This document shows, one piece after another, positions 31,432 through 31,450 of a stretch of DNA of 31,450 nt. The stretch's first letter is position 1, and each line of letters starts with the position of its first letter. The notes under the pieces were generated by a model. That model saw only the letters and a list, made by a program, of their open reading frames with translations. It was not told the origin of the DNA and ran no database searches. A program made the translations under genes and the position numbers. This stretch comes from an uncultured Hungatella sp. Lineage in GTDB: Bacteria; Bacillota; Clostridia; Lachnospirales; Lachnospiraceae. The stretch covers positions 1 through 31,450 of the forward strand of contig CAJTUV010000037.1 of the NCBI GenBank assembly GCA_910579515.1, written 5' to 3'.

Positions 31432-31450
31432 TTTTCTTTGAGATTGTGTT

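Noticed and set aside
1..31450. CRISPR array, rRNA, tRNA or intact insertion sequence
   Set aside because: No regularly spaced repeats, no recognisable tRNA cloverleaf with a T-arm sequence, no rRNA stretch and no full transposase found by reading.

Overview
The window looks like chromosomal DNA of a spore-forming, anaerobic, low-to-mid GC Firmicute, most probably a gut Lachnospiraceae (Clostridium cluster XIVa) member. The reasons are a CotF-type spore coat gene, an NfnAB ferredoxin:NADP+ transhydrogenase pair, EFR1-type ferredoxin/flavodoxin protein, a large secreted protein with choline-binding-type wall repeats, strong AGGAGG ribosome sites and frequent TTG/GTG starts. I cannot name the species from sequence alone. 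No rRNA, tRNA, CRISPR array or intact insertion sequence was seen.

Layout. (1) 0.1-1.9 kb: a stand-alone AAA-type ATPase with its own promoter. (2) 2.0-6.35 kb: an apparent operon of a MATE exporter, a 624-residue polytopic membrane protein with a GT-C-like Asp-Glu loop, and a GT2-GtrA fusion; the last two look like a lipid-linked sugar transfer pair. (3) 6.3-7.7 kb: ferritin plus an EFR1 iron-sulfur flavoprotein, ending in a clean terminator. (4) 7.8-8.3 kb: two small spore-coat-type genes. (5) 8.3-11.3 kb, minus strand: MoxR ATPase, DUF58 and DUF4129 proteins, overlapping end to start. (6) 11.4-13.7 kb, divergent from it: nfnA-nfnB. (7) 13.75-21.4 kb: an accessory, mostly AT-richer stretch. 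It begins with a 262-bp near-perfect palindrome, continues with broken gene fragments, then a 1109-residue surface protein, more fragments including an antitoxin remnant, a HAD hydrolase and a Phd-Doc toxin-antitoxin pair. Three partial copies of one decayed small membrane-protein gene sit on both sides of it. (8) 21.4-27.3 kb: core-like genes deoB, a YitT-family gene, an AraC regulator, a dapF homologue and a MarR-MATE operon. (9) 27.4-31.0 kb: a reduced type IV pilus/type II secretion operon (PilB/GspE ATPase, PilN-like, PilO-like, minor pseudopilin-like). (10) 31.0-31.4 kb: a DtxR/MntR-type metal regulator on the opposite strand.

The points most worth following up are the dapF homologue, in which both catalytic cysteine positions are serine; the 262-bp palindrome with an open reading frame on each strand; the three decayed copies bracketing the accessory region; the GT-C/GT2-GtrA pair; and a pilus cluster lacking its platform protein, PilM, a recognisable major pilin and prepilin peptidase. 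I found no clear evidence for a wholly new system; several of these loci are nevertheless poorly explained by standard annotation.
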